A program made the position numbers and the translations under genes. The notes below the pieces were generated by a model, which worked only from the letters and a program-made list of their open reading frames with translations, was not told the origin of the DNA and ran no database searches. A DNA stretch of 64,000 nt from Geobacter sp. FeAm09 (GTDB taxonomy: Bacteria; Desulfobacterota; Desulfuromonadia; Geobacterales; Pseudopelobacteraceae): contig NZ_CP042466.1 of NCBI RefSeq assembly GCF_008330225.1, positions 2,242,501 through 2,306,500 on the forward strand, read 5' to 3'. This document shows positions 62,793-64,000 of the stretch, piece after piece. Position 1 is the stretch's first letter. Each line of letters opens with the position of its first letter.

Positions 62793-64000
62793 TTGAAAAA
62801 CAAGCTGCTCGCACCTACGGCCCTGTGGCTGGCCCTGCTTCTTCCCGCACCGCTGTTTGCGATGGGGAGCCCCGAAGACCAGAGCGAGGATATCTTCAAT
62901 CTCGGAAAAGCTTCGGTGACGGCAACAACAATGTCCCCCATCGAAGCGGGGGAGACCGTGCATGAAATAAGTGCCGCCCAGATTAAGAACACCAATGCGC
63001 GCACCCTCGACGAGGCGCTGGTGCTGCTGTCGGACGTAAACGTCAAGGTGGGGACGGATGGCGTGCCCCGCATCGAAATCAGGGGGTTCAAGGCACGGGA
63101 CATCCTGGTGTTGCTGGACGGCGTGCCGATCAATTCCGCCTTCGATCAGCAGTTCGATCCATCGATCATTCCGGTCGACAGTATCGAGAAAATCAAGGTG
63201 ACGACCGGGGCCAGTTCCGTCCTGTACGGCACCGGCGGCCTCGGCGGCGTGATCAACATCATCACCAAAAAGGGTCAGCCGGGAGCGCGGGGAACGCTCG
63301 GTTTCGAATCGGGCGACGGTGCGCCGTACCTGGCCAAGGCCAGCCTTTCCGGGGCCAAGGGAAAATTCGACTATTTCCTGAGCGGCAGCGGCTATCACCG
63401 GGACAATTTTCCCCTCGCCAAACCGGTAACCACCGCCACGGAATACAACGGCAAGACCGATGCAATAGAGCCGGTGGAAAACTCCGGATACCGCAAGAAC
63501 AGCGACAACACCCGGAACAACGCTTTCCTGAACCTGGGGTACACCCCCAGCAGCGAACTGCACCTTGCGCTCACCGGCAATTATGTGGAGGGGGGATACG
63601 GAAAACCGGCCAGCGCCATCAACAACACCTTCGACCCCTTCGCCCCGACGCCGCAGTACGCTCGGGTGGACAATTACCAGGGGTTCATGCTGCAACTCGC
63701 CGCCGATTACAGCCCCAGCGATGTCCTGGATGTACGCTCGCGCATCTTCTACAACCGGATCGCCCAGGACAACAACCGCTACGACAATGAAAACTACAAT
63801 TCCTTTGGTGACGAGAAGGTACCCGGTTCCTACCATCTGAGGAACGCGGGGGTCAAAACCGGGGTATCCCTGCAGCCCAGATACGATTTCGGCACAGCAG
63901 GGGCGTTAACCCTGGGCCTTCTGGGAGGATGGGATACCTGGACCTCCTCCGGCGAAAAGAAACCGGGTGGCTATGTCTATCAGAATGTTCCCGGCTCGGG
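62793..64000 (+). CDS. TonB-dependent outer-membrane receptor, N-terminal part
   Basis: A frame running off the right edge, 402 codons visible. It starts with TTG at 62793, seven bases after GGAG, giving signal peptide MKNKLLAPTALWLALLLPAP. The plug domain (about 45-165) has ARTLDEALVLLSDVNV, IRGFKARDILVLLDGVPINS and VTTGASSVLYGTGGLGGVIN, all standard for BtuB/FepA-type receptors, followed by barrel strands. It would import a metal complex using TonB energy; the exb-tonB set at 33966-35538 is the only one in the window. Close linkage to the binding protein supports a shared ligand. Confidence 0.9.
   Translation, partial: MKNKLLAPTALWLALLLPAPLFAMGSPEDQSEDIFNLGKASVTATTMSPIEAGETVHEISAAQIKNTNARTLDEALVLLSDVNVKVGTDGVPRIEIRGFKARDILVLLDGVPINSAFDQQFDPSIIPVDSIEKIKVTTGASSVLYGTGGLGGVINIITKKGQPGARGTLGFESGDGAPYLAKASLSGAKGKFDYFLSGSGYHRDNFPLAKPVTTATEYNGKTDAIEPVENSGYRKNSDNTRNNAFLNLGYTPSSELHLALTGNYVEGGYGKPASAINNTFDPFAPTPQYARVDNYQGFMLQLAADYSPSDVLDVRSRIFYNRIAQDNNRYDNENYNSFGDEKVPGSYHLRNAGVKTGVSLQPRYDFGTAGALTLGLLGGWDTWTSSGEKKPGGYVYQNVPGS

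Overview
The window looks like about 64 kb of a GC-rich chromosome from a Geobacter-like bacterium (Geobacterales, Desulfuromonadia). The grounds are multiheme c-type cytochromes, a purine cluster with a long PurL and separate PurQ, a full-length pyruvate carboxylase, many-PAS sensor kinases, a sigma-54 activator and non-cellulosomal cohesin/dockerin surface proteins. No rRNA, tRNA, CRISPR array, phage or insertion sequence was seen.

Left third (1-21.7 kb), almost all minus strand and mostly core metabolism. After the tail of an NRAMP-type metal transporter and a bidirectional terminator come purB, a MscS channel, purL, purQ, purF, pyrE, tlyA, a HIT hydrolase and a DUF4124 protein. Several of these overlap or nearly touch, which suggests coupled transcription. 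Then follow a metallo-hydrolase, xerD, a VF530-like protein with a small membrane protein, glnD, an ADP-ribosylglycohydrolase-family protein and pyc. The gaps carry two kinds of non-coding repeat: three inverted-repeat elements of the GCCACAGAGACACAGAG type, and two 124-141 bp elements with perfect terminal inverted repeats and a central hairpin. One of the latter supplies the 3' end of the MscS gene.

Middle (22-31.4 kb): two soluble or membrane sensor kinases diverge from an NtrC-type regulator. Next are a three-heme and a five-heme periplasmic cytochrome, and a D-2-hydroxyacid dehydrogenase.

Accessory region (31.4-58.8 kb), the most interesting part. From the centre outward on the minus strand lie a giant two-partner-secretion exoprotein (TpsA, 2234 aa, with two TPS domains), a ModA-like binding protein, a PpiC-type chaperone, the TpsB transporter (frameshifted at a run of seven C), ExbB-ExbD-TonB, an OprO/P-like porin and a full-length ModE. 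On the plus strand lie a one-domain ModE-like regulator, a secreted protein bracketed by about 48-bp inverted repeats, a 2554-aa repeat protein ending in a dockerin-like module, and a lipoprotein ending in a cohesin-like domain. At least seven palindromes resembling the ModE operator sit upstream of the porin, tpsA and the secreted protein. They are followed by structured leaders, one of which resembles the Moco riboswitch. My reading is that this is a molybdate/tungstate-responsive surface system. That is inference, built on motifs that are directly visible.

Right end (58.8-64 kb), plus strand: a short TiaS-like protein, a small Cys-motif protein, an HdrE/HdrD-like membrane iron-sulfur protein, a BtuF/FepB-like binding protein and a TTG-initiated TonB-dependent receptor cut by the window edge. 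The genes overlap by 1-4 bases or are closely spaced, and look like one metal-complex uptake operon.
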